From Odiellus spinosus (Eukaryota; Arthropoda; Arachnida; Opiliones; Phalangiidae), in the NCBI GenBank assembly GCA_963920705.1, contig OY987231.1, positions 20,747,024-20,811,023 of the forward strand: DNA of 64,000 nt, read 5' to 3'. Position numbers and translations under genes: made by a program. Position 1 is the stretch's first letter, and every line of letters begins with the position of its first letter. Positions 26,775 through 38,787 of this stretch are shown one piece after another. The notes below the pieces were generated by a model. It made no database searches, had not been told where the DNA came from, and saw only the letters and a list, made by a program, of their open reading frames with translations.

Positions 26775-27059
26775 ATGAAGTCAACGGCCTTGGATTCTCG
26801 GCATTTTCCGTCCTGCTTGGACGATTCCGGCAAAGATCGAAAGTTAAATCTTAATTTCGCCCCAACCCAACCAAAGTTACATAAATTTGGTGCCCTTGAA
26901 GAACTCTTAAGCCCCGATCTCTCTAAGAATCTAAAGAGTTTCCTGAGCAACAGTAAACTCCAAAGGATATCCGAGGTCTTCCTCCAAGAGTTCCCAATTT
27001 TAAAGTCACTTTCCATTGACAAGATCTACAAAGGTCCGTCTCGACACTATTTAACATAA
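26775..27059 (+). CDS. Unidentified possible exon or short ORF
   Basis: A 94-codon frame beginning MKSTALDSRHFPSCLDDSGK, with two helix-like, leucine-rich stretches (LEELLSPDLSKNLKSFL, ISEVFLQEFPILKSL). The interval 26750-27040 has more balanced composition than its surroundings, which hints at real coding. Base position 27034 onward (AAG|GTCCGT) could be a donor, in which case this is an exon. I recognise no family. The opposite strand is open too, so the call is weak. Confidence 0.25.
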   Translation: MKSTALDSRHFPSCLDDSGKDRKLNLNFAPTQPKLHKFGALEELLSPDLSKNLKSFLSNSKLQRISEVFLQEFPILKSLSIDKIYKGPSRHYLT

Positions 27060-30000
27060 CACTTGTGGACAGATGAGACTGGCATAGTAGATGGTGAACT
27101 CTACTGACGTTCCATCACTCACAACTATAATCCATCAATAAGTTTCTCAGTTCATAAAGCTCTTATTTGCCAGGTGTTCTAATGCTAAAGATACAATGTT
27201 AAGAGATAAACCCGATCCTGTCAGAGCTATTGTCCTACGAAGAGATAAATTGGATGGCATATTTGCCTGGCGTATTATCTCCTAGCTGGCACAGATAAAG
27301 TATAGACGTAATTTACATATAAAGTGATGTATACTTATTATTTAAATCCTTGATCTTTAAATCGATATTTTCCATAAATAATAAAAATTGAAATTCTTTC
27401 TACACCCTTGAAGTATTCCAATATTTAATAACTGTCCAAATTTTGCCACAATTATTAGACAGGTTTTTGGTGTTTCAAATAATTTCTAAAGTTTGGAATT
27501 ACGTTTGAATAAAAGTAAGTATAAATTCGGTCCAAACATATTATTTCCGCCTTCAATAACGCTTGTAATGTCTTAAAATTAAGCGAAAAGGCCGGGGTTT
27601 GACACATTTTCTACATTTACATATTAATTAAAACTTAAATCCTAATTAACCACAAATAAAAATAAGTATAAAACCATTCTTTGGAAGTTTGGAACCCGTA
27701 CTTTGAATAAAACAAATTGACATAAGAAAATAAAAACGCCCCCATTTTTTAAACCTATTTTCTCTAACAATAGTAAAACTAAATTTTGCAAAAATAAAAC
27801 CCCAAATTCCCATTCTTGCCATCCTAGCGGAACAGGTCAAATTCCCGATAGAATCATAGAAAACAATAAAATTGGTAGTACGGTAAATTAAGCCTCGAAA
27901 GACGAAGATAGTCAGACTGAGTGTCACTTTCCTCCGTAATAAAAAATTTGGCCCTTAAAAAAATATTCGATCATACAAACTTAGTACAGCTAGGTCTCTA
28001 ACCTCTATCGACGATAAAAACCAGTCTCTCTTAAATTTATAAATTGAACCTTCGGACGCGACCTCAAATACTAGTTTCCAAAATACTTTTTTTTTACGAT
28101 TTTTCTCATAAAGTTAACGGAATACTGTTACTCCTTATTTTTCGTATATGTTTCGTACGTAACTCAACTCGTGGAAGAAAGATTAATTCATCCACGATTC
28201 ATCGTAAAAGAAAGAGAAAAGACAATTGATTGAAATACGAGTGAGACTTATATAAGAACTAGGAAATAAGATTGTAATAGTTTCGCGGAAGACAATACTT
28301 TTGGCACCCCATAGTCTAGTGGGCGATATTCACGGAATTGGAACGACATAAATAAGGATTGAACTATAGGGGGGGGGGGGCTATGCGCTAGACATTTCCA
28401 GTATTAGGATTTAGGAACATCTATTAATTCTAATACTTATTAAAGGACCTTTCCCATCAGCCATTTTATTCCTCCAATTGGAACAATTTGTTGAACCAAC
28501 TAATTCCATTCGGTGCATCTCTAGAACGAGAGAAATCACGTTATATATTCTATTGGGCGAGTTAGAGCAGTAAAGATAACTTTTTTGGTTTTCCAAAGCG
28601 AGTTGTGAACTAAAGTTTGTTCGAAAAACATCTAGTGAATAATATACACACCCGAGAAAAAAATGATACATAGATTTGAATATTATTTATAATTTATAAT
28701 TTATTATTCAAGAACGCGGGAAAAACTCACGCGGATTGATACACAATGTTGAACGTAATAGAACAGAAGTAGTCCGTAACAATTCCCCTTGAATTCTGAT
28801 AAAGAAAGTTTGACTGTCACTTAAATTATAAGGTTATTAACACGCGGCATAGAAAACCTTTTTTTGTAGTGTGATGGTGGCTAAATTATCATTTGATTAC
28901 AAACCAGAATGCATCCGTAAAGAAACCTTAAAGCTTATAATAAGAGATCGGCGACCTTTCTCGGCTACATATGCTGTACTATATGGGATTCCCTCCACTA
29001 AAAAAAAAAAAAAAAAAAGGGGGGGGGGGGGTTAAATGTTTGATCAATCGTTTCACGGTAGAACGGTTTTATGGTTTGTTTTTCTTAACTCCGTTTTGCG
29101 AGCTCTTGGAAAGAGATTACCATTCTATTTTGAATTAAAAAGAAACGCCCTAAAAAATCTAATTTGAAATTACACAGTCATCTAATTTCGAATTATACAA
29201 GAGACGATGTCTTAGCATAGATTATCGTTAAACGACTGATAAGCAAAGGATTAGTAGAATTTCGCGGAGCTAATAAAAAAAAAATCTGTGATCAGGGAAA
29301 GTTAGAGGAAAACTAATTTGAAATTTGAAATATCCAGGTTAAAACGCAAAGATAAAGAGATCAAACCCGTGCCCAAGTTCGCAACTTCGAATAAAAACAA
29401 AATATTCCATCCAAATATGGCAAATTATGCGAAATGTTAATAATAACCCAAAAAAATTAACGTTACCTGCAAAAACATTAAAGAGGGCATCCAAGTTGAA
29501 AGTTTTTACTTAAAATATTTAAGAATCGCAGCTGCCGCTTTTAGGCAAAACCGAAATTTGAATATTTTTAGTTCACCCCAGCTATATGATCTAATCACCG
29601 CAATGCGTGCACGGAATGTTTTACTTTTATTAGAAAAAAATTTAACCGTTATTTATTTTATATTTTATCTAGAAGTATATATTTGAATGTAATTTCAGAA
29701 GGCCTGCTTTTTTGGTAATTCATCCAAACACGCGAGAGGATATCCTTTCGGATCTATGCCTGTGTCCTCAAGAGACCACGAAAACAATAATCTTTAAAGG
29801 AAAAATACAACAGTCTATTGCCTAAATAATCGTGTTAAATTTCTGGTTATATTTTGGAGCTCAGTCGGAAAAGCGTGAAAATAATATAATATGTAACTTA
29901 AAGGTATAATGAAGACGAGTAATATATTATTTTTATCTTGAACTATTTTAGGACTAGTTTTAATTGACTAGTATCGTTAAAATATTCATTAAAACCTAAT

Positions 30001-30863
30001 TAAACAGGGTCGTCGCTAACCCAAGCTTACCAAAATTTAGGAAGGGTCCCCAATCTCCTAAAAAATAGGTAGGGCCAAGAAGATTCTATGTAGGGCAGTG
30101 CCTACCCTGATCCCCCTGATGACGGCCATAATTATTAAATTTAAAACCTTTTTGAAATAAATGTTTAGTTAGCTGCGTTTAAATAACAGACCTTGGCGTC
30201 GATTCAAATCGTTTCAAAAATGGCCTCGACCAGAAAACTATCCGTAATGTTACGGGGTCATCCTTAAAATTATGAAAATCTTTCGTAAAGACAGGAGTCT
30301 ATTAGGTTTTATTCACTTTTAAGTGTCTTTTTCCTTTAGCAACACCGTCGTAAAAAATGCGTTCAGGATATAAACCGAAACAACCAGTCTATAATGAATT
30401 TTTTTATTAATGTCACACATAACCGAGTACCTATAACCAAAAGCCTATCGTTCTCAAAGGATATTAGCGTGTTGTAGACCGACCTTTTTCATTTAATATT
30501 ATCTTATTATATGCCATAAAATAAAAACTTAAAAGAGAGCGGAAGGGTTATTTCGAAAGTCGTTAAATCTTTTTCATAAAACCAAGTTTTACGAGCCACT
30601 AACAGCTAAAACTCTTTATACAAATCTTGATTAATCCTAGTTTATTGCAAACTTTAAAAATGGAAATTAAATATTTAAATCGTGGGTTCTTTATGTAATG
30701 GATGCGACGGAACGTTAAATATAAATGTGGGCAATTAAGAATAATTTGTATGAAATTTGTCTTAGAATCGTCTGCTATTTAATTGTCAATTATTTAGAGA
30801 CGACAGAACGTTGAAAATACATTTTGCTTTGAACTGACTTTATCACGAAATTTTGTATGATAG
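27060..30863. other. Gene-free AT-rich DNA
   Basis: No exon-like structure that I can support. Notable only for two G runs: 28369-28380, and 29019-29031, the latter preceded by 19 A. Open frames at 27646-27927, 28044-28229 and 28411-28671 look like chance in AT-rich sequence. Confidence 0.45.
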
Positions 30864-31200
30864 CAGAAGCCGATGAAACCCTCCTTTGAAGTCTATTACT
30901 CCCGGGTCTTGTCTACCCCTCTCTGTATGGGTTAGTTTCAAAAAGCGCGATTCGTACGCCTCCTAACGGTAGATATTGTCGGAACGGTAGTTCGTCGAGC
31001 GAATATCTCTAGCAGCCTTGGAGTTCGTCAAAAAAACGTCGTCGTTTGTGGAGAGAGAGAATTTCCAATTTTCCGTAGACAGGGGGTATGAAGTAGGACC
31101 CCTCCGATCTCGTAAAATTGGGAATTTTACCTACACAGAGAGGAGCGCTATATGGAACATTAGAGTAGTAGACTTCAAAGGAGGGTTTCATCGGCTTCTG
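30864..31200 (-). mobile_element. Foldback MITE family B, copy 4
   Basis: 337 bp with family TIRs, flanked on both sides by the 7-bp duplication ATGATAG. Confidence 0.94.
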
Positions 31201-32661
31201 ATGATAGTTAAATATCCGCACATGAGCTGTTTAATGCGCTAAAGATTTATTTCCATGGAAACCATGTAGAAATTCTCTACCAACACTATACCACCAAGAA
31301 CTCATTTAAAGTGAGGCCGCCCTGGATTTTTAATGATTAAAAAATGATTCAAAATACGTCACAGAAAAAATTAGTCTCCCTTTAGTATATGTCTAAAAAA
31401 TTCAAGTTTCCTTATGTGTTAAATTCAACTGTTTCCGAAGATGGTCTTCTACTAATTATAGAAGAATCTGGAAATCAATATTGTCAAAAATGTCAAGGTA
31501 GATGAACTCTCTAACCTTCAATTTTAAAGTACGTGTCGTATAAAGACATTAAAAAAATAATAACCCGTTCAAGAACTTCAGACTTCGCATTTATCTTACC
31601 AATTAATCACAAACCGTAATTAACCAAAATAATAGTTAAGCCAAAATTTAAATATACGTTAGATTGATTCACGCTTCGGTTCCCAACAATTAACGCCATT
31701 AAAATATTACTCAAATATTATATACACCGGTACATTATAAAAATTATAATCCATATTATCTAAACCGAAGGACAATAAATCACCCTGCTGTTCCCAGAAT
31801 CCAGTTTCGCCCAAGATTCCAAACACTGCTCTTTTATAAACCTTAATATTCATCTCGCGTTTTGATAATAAGATGTTGATATTCCTTCACTCGCCTTTCA
31901 CTCATTTCAGCAGATAACTAACCGGATTTGTTATTTAAAGGAAAACTCCGAACTAAAGAAATAATTTTTAACAGAACTTTCAGTAAACACGTGATATAAC
32001 AAGCCCAATAAAAATCCCTTTGGATGAAGTAATCTTTCCCCGCGAATAGCTCGAGTCTGAAGGCTAACAGCAATAACTTTCGTCATTATTATTACAGTTT
32101 CTAGAAAAATAAAATTTAAATGATCAATTTTTAGCTCAGAGTTTTTCTTTAATTTTCAAACTTTCTTGATAGACATGAATTCAAACCCCGGGCCCAAGTC
32201 CTAATCATGAACCAAAAAAAAAATATTTTTCCATCTTCCGGGATTTTGAAAAGAGTTCAACGAAATTTCACTTTCAAATTTCTTGTTTCTGAAAGCGATC
32301 TCGAGAAGTAACTAGTTATGTTCCCATTATTTCCATCGTATGAACATTCCTCAATTATACCCTATTAGCGAAGGGACGGACGTATAATGGCTTCGACAGA
32401 AAAAATTAGGCTTAGGGCAAAGACTTACAAGAGGGGGTTTAAAAACGTTTTTCGAGAATCAAGCTCAACCTGTTACTATACAGAATTTATATATATATTT
32501 TGCCTATAGCTAAGAAGTACTTTAATTTTTACCGATATAACGTTTAAAGGGGATCATTTTCCAATTATTAATAATGTAAATAGTATGGACAGTTAATTAA
32601 AAATAATTTCACGACGAACGTTTTGAAATTCAAGTTCATCGACTTTGATATATAAAATGAA
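31201..32661. other. Gene-free AT-rich DNA with one family A end
   Basis: TTAAAGTGAGGCCG at 31307-31320 matches the start of family A, but no partner end is visible, so it is at most a solo relict. Nothing else is supported. Confidence 0.4.
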
Positions 32662-33383
32662 TTAAAGTGAGGCTGTCAATGGATTATATATTTCGTTTTT
32701 TTCATACTATTAATTATAAAATTATATATCTCTTTGTTGACCAGTTTTTACGAAACTTCCAAATTAAAATAAAATTTTCTGAGTGATAACGTACAATGTT
32801 ATGTTTCTCGAATGTTATTAACGATAAGATTCGAATGAACAATGAGACTGTCATTATTTATTAAGTAATTTCGAACGTCAATTAAGCCCAATTTCAAACC
32901 TCGAAACATCCCAATTTCAAACCTCGATTCATCCCAATTTCAAACCTCGATTAAGCCCAATTTCAAACCTCGATTAAGCCCAATTTCAAACCTCGATTAA
33001 GCCCAATTTCAAACCTCGAGTAAGCCCAATTTCAAACCTCGAGTAAGCCCAATTTCAAACCTCGAGTAAGCCCAATTTCAAACCTCGAGTAAGCCCAATT
33101 TCAAACCTCGAATAAGCCTAATTTCAAACCTCGAATAAGCCTAATTTCAAACCTCGAATAAGCCTAATTTCAAACCTCGAATAAGCCTAATTTCAAACCT
33201 CGAATAAGCCTAATTTCAAACCTCGAATAAGCCTAATTTCAAACCTCGAATAAGCCTAATTTCAAACCTCGAATAAGCCTAATTTCAAACCTCGAATAAG
33301 CCTAATTTCAAACCTCGAATAAGCCTAATTTCAAACCTGGAATAAGCCTAATTTCAAACCTCGATAAAGCAGCTTCACTTTAA
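32662..33383. mobile_element. TTAA MITE family A copy carrying an internal minisatellite
   Basis: Left end TTAA|AGTGAGGCTGTCA, right end GCTTCACT|TTAA. About 220 bp of ordinary family A sequence is followed by about 21 tandem copies of a 23-bp unit (see 32877-33366) and then the right terminus. At 722 bp it is nearly twice the usual family length, the excess being the tandem array. Confidence 0.82.
32877..33366. repeat. 23-bp minisatellite with ordered variants
   Basis: About 21 head-to-tail units with core AATTTCAAACCTCGA. The linker changes in blocks from left to right: AACATCCC, TTCATCCC, TTAAGCCC (three units), GTAAGCCC (about four) and then ATAAGCCT (about eleven). Such ordering is what successive local duplications leave. 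Confidence 0.95.
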
Positions 33384-33923
33384 ATACTACATCATTAATG
33401 AAGTATATGGTTTCTAATTTTCATTTGCCCAGAGTTGAGAGTTCAAATCGTTTTAAATAACAAACGGAATTCTATTTCAGATATTTTCTCTTTCGGAAAG
33501 CTTTGTACGCGATTCTACTTTTTTCGATGCATTTGGGATGAGTTTATTTTTTTTTTTTTTTTCGTTTTTCATTTCAAATATAAGAGATATTTCTTTTGGA
33601 GGATTTTCTTCGGTTTCTTTGTTACATAGATTAATTTTTTTTTGGTTTTAAATCTCCATGGAGCTAGAAGATACTTTTGTATTTGCTTTTCAAAGTGTTA
33701 TACTTTCAGAGCTTTTTTTAGAGGCGGAGCTAAGGAAGAAGCTAAAATTACCATATTACATTTTTCCATTTTATTTCAATAAGGAATTTTTAAAATGTAA
33801 TAAGAATGTTTCTTATTTTTTTTATATATTTTACTCCTTATCTATTAATTGCTTAATATAGTTATTTGACACACCAACTAATTATAAGCAAAATAACAAA
33901 ACTTTTGTTAATCTTATTATGTT
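33384..33923. other. AT-rich spacer, no gene seen
   Basis: Two short open frames (33435-33629, 33658-33861) consist mostly of Phe/Leu/Ile codons from T-rich sequence, with no family resemblance. Confidence 0.4.
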
Positions 33924-34317
33924 TTAAAGGACGGGTAAAGACGAAAATAAAGTGTTTTTTCGACACTTAACTCAAAATAATGATTAACTTGTGTTACTGA
34001 AATTACGACTAGTATTATATCATTCAGATGTCTCTGAATTATGGAAAATTTCGTAAAATATTCAGATTTTGGCATTCAATTAAAAGGAGAACCTTCAACC
34101 AATCGTTAGACTCTCCACCTTTGACTAAAATAAGAAATGTGTGCGTGAAAATAATCAAGAACGGGATATAGCGCGATTATAGAGTGTGCCGCAGCACGTG
34201 TCGCGGGGATTTTATTAAACCAAAGGTGGGTCGTCTTTTGATTGGTCGGAGGTTCTCTTATTTTATAAGCAGAATCAATACAAAATCATTTGATTTTCCT
34301 TTCCACTCTCCGTTTAA
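33924..34317. mobile_element. TTAA MITE family D, divergent copy
   Basis: TTAA|AGGACGGGTAAAGACG at the left pairs imperfectly with CCTTTCCACTCTCCG|TTTAA at the right. The right TTAA (34314-34317) is shared with the following element. Confidence 0.65.
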
Positions 34318-35005
34318 AGTGAGATTGCCTGAGGCTATCACGTATTTTACACGAAATTCAATTGGAATTTGCGTAGCATTTTCGGAAAAAACACGTTCTA
34401 ACACGTTTCTAAATATATTTATACTTATGTCATAGAAAATATTACCGCAACAATAGAAATAAATGTTTTATAATTGCCTTTTCGAAATCGTTTAAAACTA
34501 ATTTGCCGCAATACTACGTTTTAACTATTATCTCGTTTTAATATAGAGCATACAGTTGATTCTCTCACGTTTTGGCGCTTGATACGGTCAAGGAGGATCA
34601 GAGAAGGAGAGAAAATGTGGGGCTGCGTTGAGTTTGAGAGAGAAGAGCCAACCTCCCACTCGGGTGGAAAGGGGGGATAGGAAATTCTCGAGGTAAACTG
34701 TTGTCACGTGGTCGCGAGCTAGCGCGTCTCATAAAGGATTCGTTTTACCCACGCGACAACATTTTACCACGAAACGTCTCTACCCCCGTTCTCCCAGAGT
34801 GGGAGTTTAGGCCGACGCAGTAGGAACCGCGCCGTCCCCACATTTCCTCTCCTTCTCTGATCCTCCTTGATACGGTAATACATCGAAAAAATATTTTTGG
34901 TCATTTTCATTTTGAAGTTTCATAAAAACGCAACAACCCAGAGGTCTGAATACGGCTTTGAAATTGCATGAAAAAACTAAAAATACTTTTCATAATCTCA
35001 CTAAT
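34314..35005. mobile_element. TTAA MITE (family A relative) with a nested family C copy
   Basis: Left end TTAA|AGTGAGATTGCC, right end near CATAATCTCACTAAT. The interior carries the family A segment CATTTTGAAGTTTC...CAACCCAGAGGT. It is split by family C copy 1 at 34589-34869. Confidence 0.65.
34589..34869 (+). mobile_element. Foldback MITE family C, copy 1
   Basis: 281 bp with TIR CAAGGAGGATCAGAGAAGG, flanked by the 7-bp duplication ATACGGT on both sides. The inner arms (CCCACTCGGGTGG..., ...CCCAGAGTGGGAG) also pair. Confidence 0.95.
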
Positions 35006-36227
35006 ACCTCAAAATACCTTTACTGAAATATGTATAATGGTGTGCTATAAGCTAAATTATTTTTTGTTAAATTAAAAAGTTAATATTTTAAATGTTGTTG
35101 CAAGAATATCTCCTAAATTAAAATAATATGATATGAGGGTTAAATTAAAATCATTCTCTCAGACTTCGGACGAAATATATTACTCTACCATGGATTCTAA
35201 ATTTAGAAAATTCACCGTTAATAACTAAAAAAAAAAAATCTCATAATCTTTTGTTTTTTAAAAAACTGGCATTATTATTTTGCCTAGATGTACTAGTGCT
35301 GGTTATTATTATTCTAATGTTTTACAAATTGGTATTTGGCGAATATTATTTATATAATTATGAAGTTTTAATTTTTGATTATAATCCTACTGATAAACTG
35401 ACATCGTGAGTTTAATTACCTCAGTTCCTATACGGAATTTAAGTCATACACGCATTGAAGTTAAGCTAATCTTTGAATCTTAGCGTTAATAATTAAAGTT
35501 TTAAAAATAACATTGCTTGGGGGCAACCCGAAGGGACCAGTCCAATAGGTGGCAAATTATGGAGGTCTAAAACGCATCCTTTCGTTCGAAAACTCTAATT
35601 CGAGTCGAGACGCGCGTGCATTCAATCGTGCATGACAAAAAAAGCATTTTTTTTTTTTTTTTTAAATATCTGGCTCGGCGAAAGTTTTAATGTCAGATTC
35701 AGTCTTGAAATTTCAGCACGTATTAAGCTAAGCTCCCTTCAATATCAATGATTTCATATCATAATGAGAACAAGATGATAGCTTTGTTAACGCTGAAAAC
35801 CTACATCGTATAATCTGAGTGAAAACTTCGTGATTCATTCTCGCTATATTGGAATGAAGTATTTTACTGGGTAATCCTCCTTTTCATTTAATATTATAGG
35901 GGGCCTTCGAGTATTTTCATAATAAAACAGAAACCCTGTGTTTAATTTTTGTCTAATAGCAGATGTTTATGAAGTTATGTCTGCGTAACGACTGAGGCAG
36001 AAAACATGGATCACGTGATAGGAATTTAAAAGGGTTACTGACTTTTACAAACAAATCCCAAGAGTTCAAATAAAAAGGTTAAAGAAACTAAAAATAAACA
36101 CTTCATTATTTCAGAGAAATTCCCCGAGAGAGTTCAATTAAAATTATTTAAAACTTAACTGTGGGAAAGTAGTGCAGAAAACACATCTCTAGTCATAAAT
36201 GAAAGGATAGTATATGCTGAAAAAGAT
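35006..36227. other. Gene-free AT-rich DNA
   Basis: No open frame of note, no repeat ends found. A short poly-T run lies near 35648-35663. Confidence 0.4.
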
Positions 36228-36806
36228 TTGTTTAAATGTTTTAGAGTGTAAATAATATTTGTTTAAACGTACTAGAGTATAAATAATATTTGTTTGAACG
36301 TACTAGAGTATAAATAATATTTGTTTAAACGTACTAGAGTATAAATAATATTTGTTTGAACGTTTTAGAGTGTAAATAATATTTGTTTAAACGTTTTAGA
36401 GTATAAATAATGTTAGCTTAAAGGTATTAGAGTATAAATAATAGTTGTTTAAACGTTTTAGAGTATAAATAATAGTTGTTAAACGTTTTAGAGTATAAAT
36501 GATATTAGTTTAAACGTTTTTATAAATAACATTTGTTTGAACGTTTTAGAGTATAAATTATATTAGTTTAAACGTTTAAGAGTATAAATAATATTAGTTT
36601 AAACGTTTAAGAGTATAAATAATATTAGTTTAAACGTATTAGAGTATGAATAATATTAGTTTAAACGTATTAGAGTATGAATAATATTAGTTTAAACGTA
36701 TTAGAGTATAAATAATAGTTGTTTAAACGTTTTATAGTATAAATAATATAAGTTTAAACGTTTTAGAGTATAAATAATATTCGTTTAAACGTTTTAGAGT
36801 TTAAAA
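36228..36806. repeat. 31-bp AT-rich minisatellite
   Basis: About 18 units of roughly 31 bp with core TAGAGTATAAATAATA and a GTTTAAACG box. Units vary (GTTTGAACG, GTATTAGAGTATGAAT). The sequence is unrelated to the 31-bp satellite at the left of the window despite the equal period. Confidence 0.92.
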
Positions 36807-37545
36807 ACTATCTCAAATTGAAATGAAAATATTACGAGTAATTAATATAAAGGCTTTTAACCCAAGTGCAACCAAGCTAGCAGACGTTCTAATACCTTCT
36901 ACAACTTAATACTGCTACCCATAATTAAGAATACATTTTAATTTCTGACGTTTGCTTAATTTACTTAACTTTAAGTATAGAGATACCGTTTCAACTTAAT
37001 GAATCAATAAATACTAAGCATTCCTAAAAAAAATCAAGTACTTTAAATAAATCGAACTTATCTAATTCAGCCATCTTATCATTTCATAAATTTTTTTAAT
37101 GAGAGTCGTACTGTTAAAGAAACCGAAATTTTTAACTTATGTATTGCAAGGGCGTGAAAAATCGATGGGAAAATTTATAGCCAGATAAATATATGCCGCC
37201 CATTTTACAAGGTTTGTATCTCAATTTTAATCCCTATAAGTTTAACTAAATTAATACTATACTATCATGATATAAAAAAGTTAAAAAAGGATTACTAAAC
37301 TAAAAAGGCAGCGCCGAAAAATCTGACTCATTCCATTATAAAACGCCAACACTTTTATGGATTAAATTTCGGTTTAAATTTTGGTTTTATATATAAAAAA
37401 AATAAGAATTACAATTTTTTCACTCTCCACGTTCAAAAATGGAAATGAAATAAAGTTTTCCGAAACTAATCACGCCACAAAATGATTCCAAATGTCTGAC
37501 AAGAACTTTGATTAATCGAATTTATATCAGAAAATGGTCTGTACA
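36807..37545. other. Gene-free AT-rich DNA
   Basis: Nothing recognisable between the minisatellite and the next TTAA element. Confidence 0.4.
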
Positions 37546-37943
37546 TTAAAGTGAGGCTGTCACCATTTATTTTTCGAATGACTATATATGGATTATAATT
37601 TTAGGTTTATTATTTTATACCTCTGGGTTGACTTGTTCTTAAAATATATAGTTATTTCCAATTTTGATACGAAAGGTAGCTAGACTTTCTGGATTAAGTA
37701 CTTTTGCGAAAACGACCGCGCGAAAACAACCTTATCACGTGCCAGAACGCGCGAGAATCAATTACTGTAGGCTCTACAATAGCCACGTGACCGTAGTGAT
37801 GACGTAGTATTGCCGGAATATTTATTTTAATAATTTCTAAAATTGCGAATTAACTCTTGCTCTAATTATACATTATTAAACATATGTATAAATATTTTGA
37901 ATAGTTTTAAACGATCTTTAAATCAGTGACAGCCTCACTTTAA
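37546..37943. mobile_element. TTAA MITE family A, well-preserved copy
   Basis: TTAA|AGTGAGGCTGTCACC at the left and GTGACAGCCTCACT|TTAA at the right, 398 bp. This copy has the longest matching TIRs of the family and both TTAA are intact. Confidence 0.92.
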
Positions 37944-38135
37944 CGAAATCGAAAGAAATGCTTAGGCTTATCTTTTTTAAACCCATTTATTTTTATCTTA
38001 ACATATTTTGTCAATTAAGCCTAGAACGTGGGATGTTATTTATTGAGATTTAAAATTAACATATTTACGGGTTAAACTAGCTTTAACTATTTATTCCCAA
38101 TGTTGAATTTAGTTAATGCGGTATATCAAAGATTT

Positions 38136-38524
38136 AATTCTTAATTGAAACCTAAAAACACGTGATTCCTTAACGTTTGAATAAGCCTTATCCAACAGAA
38201 AAAAAAAAAAAAAATTACAAACGAATATTAAACTAGAAATAAATTTAAAACTTACCATCAAAATAGGCTTAACTGGATTCATGAAGATAACTTAACTCTC
38301 TGGCATATAAGGACTAGCGACCAATGACATTGATCGATGGCTCTTATATGGGTAATGAATGATCTCCATGATCAATTTCATTGGTCGTTAGTCCTTATAC
38401 GGGGAGTTCAGGTGATCTCCACGAATCCAGCTAAGCCTATTTTGATGGTAAGTTTTAAATCTATTTCTAGTCTAATATTCGTTTCTATTTTTTTACTTTT
38501 TGTTCGGTTGTATTTTCCCTTTAA
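38136..38524. mobile_element. TTAA foldback MITE family D, copy
   Basis: The interior matches the 16614-17054 copy (AACTAGAAATAAATTTAAAAC, AATAGGCTTA, GACTAGCGACCAATG and its inverted partner CATTGGTCGTTAGTC). The right end is GGTTGTATTTTCCCT|TTAA. The left end is decayed, near 38136. Confidence 0.75.
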
Positions 38525-38787
38525 AAGCTATACGATAAAACACTGGAAATAAGTTATTTTTAATATATAATCATTATCAAAACTCGACAAAAGTTTCGTG
38601 GTAATTATCAAAGTTGTTAAAAAAATTAAAATTAAAATAAAAATCTCGTCCAAGCGGCTTAGCGAGCCCAGTTATTTGTAAATTTCCGCTAAATCTATAG
38701 GGAGTTTTGATATGTTTTTTTTACTCATATTTGAGCAGTCCAAATACATTAAAAATAACTTGTTATCAGAGCTTAGTATAATTTTAA
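38521..38787. mobile_element. TTAA MITE family G, copy
   Basis: Begins at the same TTAA that ends the preceding element (TTAA|AAGCTATACG) and closes with TAGTATAATT|TTAA. The subterminal segment AAGTTATTTTTAAT(A/G)TA recurs inverted. It shares AAAGTTTCGTGGTAATT with the element at 60430-60881. Confidence 0.65.

Noticed and set aside
32877-33366. Regular repeats as a possible CRISPR array
   Set aside because: Units are contiguous 23-bp tandem copies without unique spacers, inside an animal transposon.
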